Source: a virus. From it: a stretch of DNA of 64,000 nt. Below the pieces are notes generated by a model. It saw only the letters and a list, made by a program, of their open reading frames with translations. It ran no database searches and was not told where the DNA came from. Numbering within the stretch: the stretch's first letter is position 1; the number at the start of each line of letters is the position of its first letter. A program made the translations under genes and the position numbers. The stretch lies in the IMG/VR virus record IMGVR_UViG_3300047562_004403, positions 1 to 64,000 of that record; one strand, written 5' to 3'. Below, one piece after another: positions 54,510 to 61,709 of the stretch.

Positions 54510-55076
54510 ATGAAAACTTATACCCATCATAAGATTCCACAAAGCAGAGGAGGGGGCGATGAAGATTGGAATTTAATACAACTTAATGCTTATGAGCATG
54601 CATATGAACATGCTTTGGATTTCGTTCTTTTTGATTCTTCTCCATCATTTGATTGTAGACAACCAGGTTGGAAATTACTTCCAAAGGATCTACAAAAAGC
54701 CGTAAAAGCTGAGATTTCTAATCGCATGAAAGGAAACACATACGCTAAAGGACATGGAGAATCAAAGCGTGGAAATAAAAATGGAATGTGGGGAAAAAGA
54801 GGAGCACTTCATCCTGGTTATGGTAGAGTAAGACCAGAAGAAGAACGTAAAAGGATTTCTAAAGCTAATAAAGGAAAATCAAAACCCCCAGAACACCGTC
54901 AAAAGATTTCAAAAGCTCTTTTAGGAAAAAAGAAGAGTGAAGAGTTTAAAATTAAAAGATCCAGAGACGCAACTGGTCGATTTTGGGTGACAGATCCTGA
55001 TGGATGTGGTAGAATGTTAAAAAGAGGAACTCCTCTACCTCCTGGATACGTTCTCGGAAGACCTAAATTGTATTAA
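54510..55076 (+). CDS. HNH-type homing endonuclease with NUMOD3 repeats
   Basis: 188 residues. The N-terminus (THHKIPQSRGGGDEDWNLIQL) matches the HNH half-site HHxIP.S.GG.D...NL, and residues 85-155 hold NUMOD3-type DNA-binding repeats (NKNGMWGKRGALHPGYGR, EERKRISKANKGKS, HRQKISKALLGKK). It starts 3 nt after nrdA, so with the HNH gene upstream the large subunit gene is bracketed by two endonucleases. The nuclease part is short, so activity is uncertain. Confidence 0.8.
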   Translation: MKTYTHHKIPQSRGGGDEDWNLIQLNAYEHAYEHALDFVLFDSSPSFDCRQPGWKLLPKDLQKAVKAEISNRMKGNTYAKGHGESKRGNKNGMWGKRGALHPGYGRVRPEEERKRISKANKGKSKPPEHRQKISKALLGKKKSEEFKIKRSRDATGRFWVTDPDGCGRMLKRGTPLPPGYVLGRPKLY

Positions 55077-55088
55077 TTTTTTTTAATC

Positions 55089-55571
55089 ATGGATCTTGTT
55101 AAGTTTATCAATGAGGGATTTAATGCCCAACAAAAGTATGCAAATAAAGTAGGAGAACTTGGCCCTAATGATTTGGCTGAGATTGATAAAATGGTAGCCC
55201 TAGGACTTCCCCAGCATGACGCTCTTCCTTTTCGTTATGCCAAAATGATTGAACATTTCGGCCACCTTATAGAGGAATCTATTGAGGCCCGGGTGTATGT
55301 CCCGCGCCGGAGTTGGAAGAATGGTGAGCGTAGTTTCATGGATAGCGATGAACTTCGCCGAGAGTTTATTGCTGAAATGTACGATATTCTTTTATTTTTT
55401 CGTGCTATTCTGGCGTATGCCGGGGTCAGTGGTGAGGAGTTTGCTCAGATCGCCGCTGAAAAACAGGCCTATAATCAAGTAAGACCAGATCATAACGTAA
55501 ATGGAACTGCCTCAGTTATTGCCAATCCATCAGAAGAACTCCAAGGTTTTTGTGAATCTGCTTCGTTTTAA
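55089..55571 (+). CDS. All-alpha NTP pyrophosphohydrolase (MazG/dUTPase-like)
   Basis: 160 residues. Metal-binding motifs E62-E63-xx-E66 (HLIEESIEARVYVPRR) and E96-xx-D99 (EFIAEMYDILLFFRA) in the order expected for the MazG/dimeric dUTPase superfamily. It would hydrolyse dNTPs or NTPs to monophosphates, for example dUTP or, in a phage that modifies cytosine, dCTP. It follows the second homing endonuclease by 12 nt in the nucleotide metabolism run. The exact substrate cannot be read from sequence. Confidence 0.8.
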   Translation: MDLVKFINEGFNAQQKYANKVGELGPNDLAEIDKMVALGLPQHDALPFRYAKMIEHFGHLIEESIEARVYVPRRSWKNGERSFMDSDELRREFIAEMYDILLFFRAILAYAGVSGEEFAQIAAEKQAYNQVRPDHNVNGTASVIANPSEELQGFCESASF

Positions 55572-55582
55572 TTGAATTTATA

Positions 55583-55762
55583 ATGCTTATTCCTCGTCAG
55601 CGACTTATTCAGAGCATAGATCTATGTTTTTGTGATGCATGCGATGGTAGAGGATTTCTTATTCTTGAAAAAAATTCGCCGGATGGGCGTATATTACCCA
55701 ATGAAATAAAGGAGTGTGAAGTTTGCGATGGTACCGGAAAACATAAAAACAATCAGACCTAA
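55583..55762 (+). CDS. Mini zinc-finger protein with two DnaJ-type CxxCxGxG motifs, 59 residues
   Basis: Found by direct translation. Two CxxCxGxG units: CDACDGRG starting at C17 and CEVCDGTG starting at C45, the repeat of the DnaJ/HSP40 zinc-binding domain; together they can hold one zinc. There is no J-domain. Similar mini-proteins occur in bacteria and phages as redox or RNA-binding accessory factors. Its 3' end overlaps the downstream HNH gene by 35 nt. The role is unknown; the motif itself is clear. Confidence 0.7.
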   Translation: MLIPRQRLIQSIDLCFCDACDGRGFLILEKNSPDGRILPNEIKECEVCDGTGKHKNNQT

Positions 55763-56213
55763 TACACAAGTATTAGTTCTTAACGCATCCTATGAACCTC
55801 TTCACATCACAAGCTGGAAAAGAGCTATTATTCTACTTTTAAAGGAAAAAGCTGCTATAATCTCAGCAAAAGTTATCCGACTCGTGGAATATATAAGAAT
55901 TCCTTATATTAAAATCAACTCTGTTAAGCCATCGCGCAATTTAATTTATAAAAGAGACGGGCACAAATGTCAATATTGTGGTTCGACAAGGCGTTTAACA
56001 ATTGATCATATAATTCCAAAAAGTCGCGGAGGACAAGATACTTGGGACAATATGGTCGTAGCATGTTCCTCATGCAATATAAAAAAGGGAGATACATTGC
56101 TCGAGCAGACAGGAATGAGATTAATTAAAAAACCTTTTACCCCTACCAATAAATTTCTTTTGAATCTTATTGATTCAGAGTCCGCGGAATGGACTCAATA
56201 TGCTATAGGTTAA
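55728..56213 (+). CDS. Cyanobacterial-style HNH endonuclease family protein
   Basis: 161 residues from the ATG at 55728; an in-frame GTG at 55716 is the alternative. Matches a conserved bacterial/cyanobacterial family of about 165 residues beginning VLVLNASYEPLHITSWKRAI and carrying RDGHKCQYCG..RRLTIDHIIPKSRGGQDTWDNMVVACSSCNIKKG (two CxxC zinc pairs plus HNH). Unlike the two endonucleases beside nrdA it has no NUMOD motif, so it is not an obvious homing enzyme; host acquisition is likely. It overlaps the mini zinc-finger gene by 35 nt. Confidence 0.85.
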   Translation: MVPENIKTIRPNTQVLVLNASYEPLHITSWKRAIILLLKEKAAIISAKVIRLVEYIRIPYIKINSVKPSRNLIYKRDGHKCQYCGSTRRLTIDHIIPKSRGGQDTWDNMVVACSSCNIKKGDTLLEQTGMRLIKKPFTPTNKFLLNLIDSESAEWTQYAIG

Positions 56214-56223
56214 AGAGTTAATA

Positions 56224-56325
56224 GATCGTTCATCGAGACTTAGTCTCGACGGAAGTAAGCCGACTCGGAACGGATCGTTCAGCCACAATTAATCTGGCCG
56301 CAAAAGCCGACTGAAGGAACGCACC
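56224..56325 (+). promoter_or_regulatory. Glutamine (Downstream-peptide/glnA-type) riboswitch, duplicated form
   Basis: Known core elements of the glutamine riboswitch are present: CGTTCA opening P1, a perfect P2 hairpin TCGAGAC-TTA-GTCTCGA (56233-56249), the conserved CGGAAGTAAG (56250-56259), and the closing CTGAAGGAACGCACC (56311-56325) pairing CGTTC (56227-56231) with GAACG (56317-56321). Uniquely, the region is two 49-nt near-repeats: GATCGTTCA at 56224 and 56273, and AAGCCGACT at 56257 and 56304, each unit ending GGAACG. The second unit has CGCAAAAG in place of CGGAAGTAAG. It lies 30 nt before a small YRG-peptide gene. Confidence 0.8.
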
Positions 56326-56355
56326 AATACCATAATAAGTAATGGAGCAAACCTA

Positions 56356-56508
56356 ATGTCTAAACTAATTTACAGAGGCGTAGCCTACGACCCTCAAGAT
56401 CGTTTCTTTCAAAATCAAGAGCAAATTCAACAACAAGCCCAGCAATTACCACCTCATACTAAAGTATATAGAGGAGTAAAAGTTGTTGAGGAAAATAAAA
56501 ATGAATAA
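56356..56508 (+). CDS. DUF4278-like YRG peptide behind the riboswitch, 50 residues
   Basis: Found by direct translation: starts MSKLIYRGVAYDPQDRFF and ends HTKVYRGVKVVEENKNE. The LxYRGVxY opening and second YRG are the signature of the cyanobacterial DUF4278 family and of the short peptides known downstream of glutamine riboswitches in cyanobacteria and cyanophages. GGAG lies 9 nt upstream. Its role is thought to involve nitrogen metabolism control (for example glutamine synthetase regulation by small peptides in cyanobacteria), but in this phage that is inference. Overlaps the next mini gene by 8 nt. Confidence 0.8.
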   Translation: MSKLIYRGVAYDPQDRFFQNQEQIQQQAQQLPPHTKVYRGVKVVEENKNE

Positions 56509-56617
56509 ATCTATTAACGTTCTTCAGTTAATAAAAGAAAAAAAGCAAAAAGAAGAGCGTCGTAATAAAGCCTCCCTGGCACAAATAACAGGGAAGTTCA
56601 ATGAACAACCAATATAA
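56501..56617 (+). CDS. Mini protein, 38 residues
   Basis: Basic, helical peptide (LIKEKKQKEERRNKASLAQIT) encoded by an ATG that overlaps the stop region of the YRG-peptide gene; the third mini gene in turn starts 17 nt before its end. Chained overlaps suggest translational coupling. No family is known; reality is supported by the unbroken chain of coupled starts. Confidence 0.5.
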   Translation: MNKSINVLQLIKEKKQKEERRNKASLAQITGKFNEQPI

Positions 56618-56759
56618 ATATCATTTTGATGATATGGATAAAGATAGTAGGCCTCCTGCTTGCTATCTTTTGAGGTACCGAGGATGTGTATATTGGTCTT
56701 GCTATAGAATACAACTCAAAGAATGGTTTGAAAAAATATTGTGTATAGAAATCGATTAA
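56601..56759 (+). CDS. Mini protein with YRG motif, 52 residues
   Basis: Begins MNNQYKYHFDDMDKDSRPPA and contains LLRYRGCVYWSCYRIQL, again a YRG followed by an aromatic, as in the first mini gene of the cluster, plus three cysteines. It ends just before a strong terminator. Possibly a divergent member of the same YRG-peptide group (inference). Confidence 0.5.
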   Translation: MNNQYKYHFDDMDKDSRPPACYLLRYRGCVYWSCYRIQLKEWFEKILCIEID

Positions 56760-56766
56760 AGTTCGA

Positions 56767-56797
56767 AAGAGAGGAGTAAGTGCCTCTCTTTTTTTTT
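56767..56797 (+). terminator. Strong intrinsic terminator
   Basis: Stem AAGAGAGG (56767-56774) with CCTCTCTT (56783-56790), loop AGTAAGTG, followed by an uninterrupted T run. Ends the riboswitch-controlled cluster. Confidence 0.9.
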
Positions 56798-56810
56798 GCC
56801 ACGCGCAACA

Positions 56811-57353
56811 ATGACTTTTTATTTTTCCTTTAGTAAAGAAAAAGTATTTGAGATATTCTGGAAATTTTTTAGACTTTTTATAGATCCTGTTCTAGACTTT
56901 TTAAATTCTAAAATTTTAAAAAAATATGGATTTAAAAACTTACAGGTTGTTTTTGATGAGCTGGATATTTTTTGGTTAAGAAATGGTCCTCATAAAAACT
57001 ATTCCGAGTCTCAAGTAAGATTGATTATCTCGATGTTTCTTAAGGCAGCAGAAGATGAGCACATAACCCGGAAAGAACTTATTGCCTTAGTGGATTATGT
57101 TCAAAGAAAATGGACAAAATCTGAAGCTTTAAACAAAGTGCTTATAGCCACGGATGAAGTCATTGAGGCTCGTGTAGAAGCCACTATAGATCAAGCCGTT
57201 GAGCTTTATGAGAAGACCTACGAGGAAAAACCACAAACCCCTGAGGAGTTTATCGCGAATACTGCAGAAATCATCTTCCATGAGCCGGATGGGAGCGAGG
57301 CTCAGGCGCTCCTTGGTGGAATGATGCAAATTCGCAACAAACTAATCCATTAG
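56811..57353 (+). CDS. Unknown helical protein, 180 residues
   Basis: Start taken at ATG 56811 (an in-frame TTG at 56796 lies inside the terminator T-run and is unlikely). The N-terminus is strongly aromatic and amphipathic (FYFSFSKEKVFEIFWKFFRLF, about residues 3-23), possibly peripheral membrane binding; the rest is a charged helical protein (LIISMFLKAAEDEHITRKEL, DEVIEARVEATIDQAVELY). No family recognised. It converges on the methyltransferase gene with a 4-nt gap. Confidence 0.5.
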   Translation: MTFYFSFSKEKVFEIFWKFFRLFIDPVLDFLNSKILKKYGFKNLQVVFDELDIFWLRNGPHKNYSESQVRLIISMFLKAAEDEHITRKELIALVDYVQRKWTKSEALNKVLIATDEVIEARVEATIDQAVELYEKTYEEKPQTPEEFIANTAEIIFHEPDGSEAQALLGGMMQIRNKLIH

Positions 57354-57357
57354 ATTT

Positions 57358-58572
57358 TTATAACGCCCAGACTGGTTCCATAGGGGCTTTAGTGGCCGTG
57401 TTATTTTGGCGAAGAATCTTATAACTCCCATCTTGCTTGGTCTCCGGATCAATCCATTCACGATTGCCCTCTAAAGCTTCAATGATCTCACCCACCCAAT
57501 CTGCAGCAGTTGTGCATGGGACGTTCTGACAGATGACATTACTGTGCTTAGTTGGAATATGGACTTTGGTGGCGTAGTCCGGTGGAAAGCCCATCAGTGC
57601 TAGGCCTTCAGCCACTGTAAGCCAACGATCCTCATAGGGATGCATAAGCATCGGAAGACTCTTCCACATAAGCGCCTGTGTGCGTACCCATGCAAGTTTC
57701 ATGCTTCCGTCCATGATATTTTTTCCGGCACGTTTTTTCTCTAAAGTATAATTAAGCCAACGATTTATCCTCTCATCCCTTACGACTCTGCAGGCCTCCT
57801 CAAGCCAACCGGAGTCATAGATCACATTCCATACACTTACCATGCGCTTAGATGCTACATGGGCGAGAATGTCTTGTTTTGTAGAGCCGGTGTATTTGGA
57901 TTCAATAAATTGCCATAAAGGATCGGAGGAAGGAATGGGTTTATTACTCACGGATTCCGATGGGGCAAAATCACCTTTCTTGAGGAACTGATGGAAAGGC
58001 GTATATGGTTTTTTAATCGGCTTGAGTACGGGGACTTTGCTACCTTGCCACAAGAAAAAGAAACTCCGTGTCCGTTCTTGCGGGATTCCATGGTTAAGAG
58101 ACGTGGTTTTCACCAGACTCATAGTATAACCATGGCGCTGAGCAAGATTATTGATTCGCTCAGCAAATTCTTCCCCCATTTTAGAATATAGAGCCGGAGC
58201 ATTCTCTACAATCATGGCCTTAGGCTTAATTTTGGACATGGCAAACTCAGACCCATTGAGCATGTGCATATTGCTTGGAGCGCTACATCCTCGGGGATTA
58301 TTTACTTTGTCTCCGGACGTGGTATTTCCCATGCTTAATCCTGCGCAGGGCGGAAGACAAGTTACAATATCTACATGCTGAGTAGGATATTGCCCTTCAT
58401 CCAACTCGTAATATGGAACTTTGTCAAAGTACTTCAGGCAATACTGATCATTGGCTCCAAAAGTACTCCCCCAAGATGCAATCCACTCAGGATTTCTATT
58501 TAATGCTCTAGTGGCTCCAAGAACGCTACCCCCAACAAGAGGGATGACATGGCCATGGGTATATTTTGACAT
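57358..58572 (-). CDS. DNA (cytosine-5) methyltransferase
   Basis: 404 residues. C5-MTase motifs are in order: VIPLVGGSVLGATRAL (motif I, about 9-24), CLPPCAG (motif IV, catalytic C76), VENAP (motif VI, 122-126), PQERTRSFFF (motif VIII, 164-173), and LTVAEGLALMGFP...QNVPCTTAADWV (motifs IX/X). It transfers a methyl group from SAM to C5 of cytosine in a short target site. No partner restriction enzyme is nearby, so it is a solitary enzyme, probably anti-restriction. If the genome carries hydroxymethylcytosine, this enzyme would act on remaining sites or on host DNA. TAATTATAC just upstream may be its promoter. Confidence 0.88.
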   Translation of the reverse strand: MSKYTHGHVIPLVGGSVLGATRALNRNPEWIASWGSTFGANDQYCLKYFDKVPYYELDEGQYPTQHVDIVTCLPPCAGLSMGNTTSGDKVNNPRGCSAPSNMHMLNGSEFAMSKIKPKAMIVENAPALYSKMGEEFAERINNLAQRHGYTMSLVKTTSLNHGIPQERTRSFFFLWQGSKVPVLKPIKKPYTPFHQFLKKGDFAPSESVSNKPIPSSDPLWQFIESKYTGSTKQDILAHVASKRMVSVWNVIYDSGWLEEACRVVRDERINRWLNYTLEKKRAGKNIMDGSMKLAWVRTQALMWKSLPMLMHPYEDRWLTVAEGLALMGFPPDYATKVHIPTKHSNVICQNVPCTTAADWVGEIIEALEGNREWIDPETKQDGSYKILRQNNTATKAPMEPVWAL

Positions 58573-58580
58573 GGTATAAT
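58572..58580 (+). promoter_or_regulatory. Extended -10 promoter-like element
   Basis: TGGTATAAT on the plus strand, perfect TGn-TATAAT, overlapping the methyltransferase start on the other strand and 76 nt before the 58656 gene, which also has a late promoter. Could also be read in part as a minus-strand box (TAATTATAC). Confidence 0.45.
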
Positions 58581-58624
58581 TACTTTATGGAGGTCTTTAG
58601 ACTGATTTGATTTAAATTGTTTGG

Positions 58625-58646
58625 GTTTAAAGACTAATTAAATAGC
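58625..58646 (+). promoter_or_regulatory. Candidate late promoter
   Basis: GTTTAAAG (58625-58632), 6 nt, TAAATAGC; ATG 31 nt downstream. It shares the extended phrase GGGTTTAAAGACT with 49498. Confidence 0.6.
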
Positions 58647-58655
58647 GCGTAGACT

Positions 58656-61001
58656 ATGCTCGGGGATTATGCCCCTCAGGATTGGGGAATCGCAGATAAA
58701 ACTGAATGGGTAGCGGAACAGCCACTTGAGGGCGAGGCTAGGATGCCTGCTCTTGAGGGCGTGGATGTTGTTGGGTTTTGTGAAGTAATAAGTTTTGCTG
58801 CTGGGCAATTTATACCTGACAATGTAAAGAAAATGGCTGCGGGACAACCTAACTACACGTTTAGAAATCCTCAAACAGGGCAGACTTATATCAAGAGAAA
58901 TGGGCACTGGACGGTTAGTCAACAAGATGGAAAGAAAATCCAAGAAAAGATGAGCAATGCGATAGATCGTGGTAATATACCAAAAGAACATCTAGACGAA
59001 CCAAGGTCTCGATCAGAAGTTAAACCTAAACTTAAATCTAAACCCAAACAAGAAACGCAACCCGAACCAGCACCTGAACCAAAACCCAAAGTCGAACAAA
59101 AACCAGAGATTCAAGAAAAAGCTCAACCTGATCCGCTCCAGGAGAAAAGCTCTGCTTCCAACATTTACGCAATAGATCAGTCAACTACAGAATCCATTTC
59201 CAGAGTGAAGAGCTTAAGCTCCGCACCGGCCACTGATCCTACTTTCAAATCAGGACAGATCGCTTTCAAGCAAATCGAAGACCACTACTCTAAAGTTTCT
59301 CCTTACGAAGAGGCCCTAACTAAGCTCTCCGGTAAAGGCGGATTCGGGAATAAGATTATGTCCGCGCTTTTAAAGGACTTTGATCTTGATCAACAAGTTG
59401 AGATTAAAAAGAAAACTTTTGTTACTCCAAGAAAGATCCTTGAAGACGCGGGCCTTGACGTGAATAACCCAGAAAAAGTTCAAAAGTTTCGTTCTTTATT
59501 GCAGTCCTTAAATTCTCACCTAGGTCCTGACGGCGGCTGGACAACCTCTCCGACTCACTCTCTGTCGGAAGGCCTTGGATTTTTTGAAGCAGAGCACGTC
59601 CAGCATAGATCTGATATGGCGGATCCAAAAACGTTACCTTCGGATCTAAGAGTTAAGGCTTTTTCAACTGGAGCGGACTTTCAGGATTCTTCAGCTTGGG
59701 CGGATATGACTCCTCAAGAGATCGATTTAGTATTCCATCTTCTACCCACAGCAGCGCAAACGTCATTGAAGAAGAGTGGATCTCCTGATAAGTACTATGA
59801 TCCTTTGTCGCCTGGAGGGCAAAGTAATAACCCTACAGATCTTCGCGGAAGACTAGCTTTGTTTATGTGGGCAAAACAAGGTGGTCGTGATGGTTACTCT
59901 CTGTCAGGAATGCAAAGATCGCCAGGCGAGTTTCAGGTGGAACACGTACAGGATCTATCGTCCGGTGGTAAAGATACCGCGTCTAACTTTGTGATGCTGC
60001 TAAAGAGAGTGAATGAACCACGTTCCAGTCTTCCACTACCTACATTTGTAGAGCAGGCGTCAAGAAGAGCCAAAGAAGTAGAGAAAAACCTGGCTGATCC
60101 AGGTGGAGAGTTTTTACAAACAAGACTTAAAGCTCTGCAGCAAAGAGGAGTGCATGACTCCCTTAGCGACAGTTCTAATCCTTTGCTTGGATCCATTTCT
60201 AACCTGTCTAGTCCAGAATTTTTTAAACTCGTGCAAAAAAATTCGGAGTCTCTTCCAGAAAATCTAAGACCATCCATAGATGAGTTTAATAAGTTCGCGG
60301 ATTCAGTCAATTCTATAACTGATCCAAGTACTAAGATTTCGGATCTAAGCGTTGCTCAAATGAACCAACTTCTTTCCTCACTGGAATCATTTGGCGCTAA
60401 CCCCGACAAAGTTAAAGAGTATCTTGGCAGGTCAGTGTTCAACAACTACCATGATGGTAATAGAATCCAATCTATAAAATCCGATGGAACTATAGTTGCT
60501 GGACGCGGGGGGACTAATTCCGCTCCGGCACCGCTACAGTTTCTTGAGAATAGACTTATGGGCAGACCAGAATCTGTATCTCCAGAGGAGTATGGTTCTG
60601 GGCTAGCGTTAGTATCCAATGCTCATGATAATATAAGAAACGCGAGAAATAAGCTCATCGAGAATGGCGGAGGAGATTTTTCGCAATTCCACGAGGCTTT
60701 AGGGGATTCTTTAATGACAATATGCGGATTAGACGAAGGGTCTCCTGAGTGGATACGTAATAGAAAGATTAGTACCAGAGACCTCTCTAGAACTATCGAA
60801 AATTACGTAGGTACTTTTCCACCAAATAGACCTGTTGGAGGCCAGCTCGCGAGCTTATACGTGTCCGCTGCTCTTGACTACCACGGGTTCAGCAAAGAAC
60901 AACTTGATAATCCCGACGCAATTAAGAAAAAAGCTGATAGAGTAAAAGTCTTAAAAATCAAATCCACCTTGGACCAAATAACTCAAGGTACTAAATCATG
61001 A
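58656..61001 (+). CDS. Late protein with Cas9-like HNH motif, 781 residues
   Basis: Residues 1-110 contain a small beta domain (YTFRNPQTGQTYIKRNGHWTV); 120-165 is a Pro/Lys/Glu-rich linker (EPAPEPKPKVEQKPEIQEK). Near the middle, EFQVEHVQDLSSGGKDTASNF followed by LLKRVNEPRSS (about residues 425-457) fits an HNH core with H430, N444 and N453; another EAEHVQHRSD lies at 311-320. The remaining C-terminus is helical. Transcription from a late promoter suggests a virion or packaging component carrying a nuclease, not a homing endonuclease. Not recognised as a named family. Its stop overlaps the next start (ATGA). Confidence 0.6.
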   Translation: MLGDYAPQDWGIADKTEWVAEQPLEGEARMPALEGVDVVGFCEVISFAAGQFIPDNVKKMAAGQPNYTFRNPQTGQTYIKRNGHWTVSQQDGKKIQEKMSNAIDRGNIPKEHLDEPRSRSEVKPKLKSKPKQETQPEPAPEPKPKVEQKPEIQEKAQPDPLQEKSSASNIYAIDQSTTESISRVKSLSSAPATDPTFKSGQIAFKQIEDHYSKVSPYEEALTKLSGKGGFGNKIMSALLKDFDLDQQVEIKKKTFVTPRKILEDAGLDVNNPEKVQKFRSLLQSLNSHLGPDGGWTTSPTHSLSEGLGFFEAEHVQHRSDMADPKTLPSDLRVKAFSTGADFQDSSAWADMTPQEIDLVFHLLPTAAQTSLKKSGSPDKYYDPLSPGGQSNNPTDLRGRLALFMWAKQGGRDGYSLSGMQRSPGEFQVEHVQDLSSGGKDTASNFVMLLKRVNEPRSSLPLPTFVEQASRRAKEVEKNLADPGGEFLQTRLKALQQRGVHDSLSDSSNPLLGSISNLSSPEFFKLVQKNSESLPENLRPSIDEFNKFADSVNSITDPSTKISDLSVAQMNQLLSSLESFGANPDKVKEYLGRSVFNNYHDGNRIQSIKSDGTIVAGRGGTNSAPAPLQFLENRLMGRPESVSPEEYGSGLALVSNAHDNIRNARNKLIENGGGDFSQFHEALGDSLMTICGLDEGSPEWIRNRKISTRDLSRTIENYVGTFPPNRPVGGQLASLYVSAALDYHGFSKEQLDNPDAIKKKADRVKVLKIKSTLDQITQGTKS

Positions 61002-61477
61002 ATGACAGATTTACAAGCGTTATAGAAAACACGCTCTATAAGTTAAATACAACTTTAGCAGACCTAGGGCTCTCAACAGACGAGCTTTACGCGTACGCCA
61101 AAAAATACAAGTTTAATACCAATGAGCTTGAATCTTTTATTACTGAAAAGCACAACAAAGCAAAAAAACAACCATCTAAAGTAAACCTAACAGAGTCGGA
61201 CTACTTGGAAATACTCAGAAGAAAAAAGCTAAGGGAAGGTGCCAATTACGCCGATTCCATGGTATTCTATAAAGGAAAAGCGCTGGGGCGCTGCCCGGCA
61301 GGAACAACACGCGCTGGTAAAACGTGCGTTCCTGGCGCCTCAGCTACGCCAAATGGCCCCGGGTATAAACAAACTGACCTCGGCGGATTATCGCAGGCTC
61401 AAGTCCAAGCTCTATCCAAAGCCAAATCCACCGAAGATATTATTAAAGCACATAAAAAATTTAACAAAAATGATTGA
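60998..61477 (+). CDS. Unknown protein, 159 residues
   Basis: Helical N-terminal two thirds (FTSVIENTLYKLNTTLADLG, SDYLEILRRKKLREGANY) and a short Cys pair, GRCPAGTTRAGKTCVPG (about 96-112), that may be a metal or disulfide turn. Coupled to the preceding late gene by a 4-nt overlap and to the next small gene by an 8-nt overlap. No family recognised; the operon position suggests it works with the HNH-containing protein. Confidence 0.5.
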   Translation: MNDRFTSVIENTLYKLNTTLADLGLSTDELYAYAKKYKFNTNELESFITEKHNKAKKQPSKVNLTESDYLEILRRKKLREGANYADSMVFYKGKALGRCPAGTTRAGKTCVPGASATPNGPGYKQTDLGGLSQAQVQALSKAKSTEDIIKAHKKFNKND

Positions 61478-61709
61478 AAGAATTGCAAAGCCCGTCCGGT
61501 TTGATAAGGACGTGCCCTGGCTCGTAGTAGCCCATGATGGCGAGAAATTTTTCGTAGCAAAAGAAGATGTAATTGCCGAAGACCCAACAATGGAACTCAT
61601 CGAGATGGGAAGTCGATCCCTGCTCCAATGGGCCATAGAGTATCAGTATCCGCTTCGTAAATTCGTCAAGCTTCAGCGCCTTCTTGTGGAGAAGTATTTC
61701 GGACCCTAG
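61470..61709 (+). CDS. Unknown small protein, 79 residues
   Basis: Start placed at the ATG at 61470, which overlaps the previous stop by 8 nt; the frame is open further upstream (from 61239) but that stretch lies inside the preceding gene. Reads MIERIAKPVRFDKDVPWLVV, then EKFFVAKEDVIAEDP, a compact mixed fold. Last gene of the late string; no family recognised. Confidence 0.55.
   Translation: MIERIAKPVRFDKDVPWLVVAHDGEKFFVAKEDVIAEDPTMELIEMGSRSLLQWAIEYQYPLRKFVKLQRLLVEKYFGP

Noticed and set aside
56224-56321. CRISPR-like repeat pair
   Set aside because: Only two units with internal hairpins and known riboswitch core sequences; no spacer array.
61239-61469. Upstream extension of the 79-residue gene to 156 residues
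   Set aside because: The added part lies in another frame of a supported gene and begins without a ribosome site; the ATG at 61470 overlaps the previous stop neatly.
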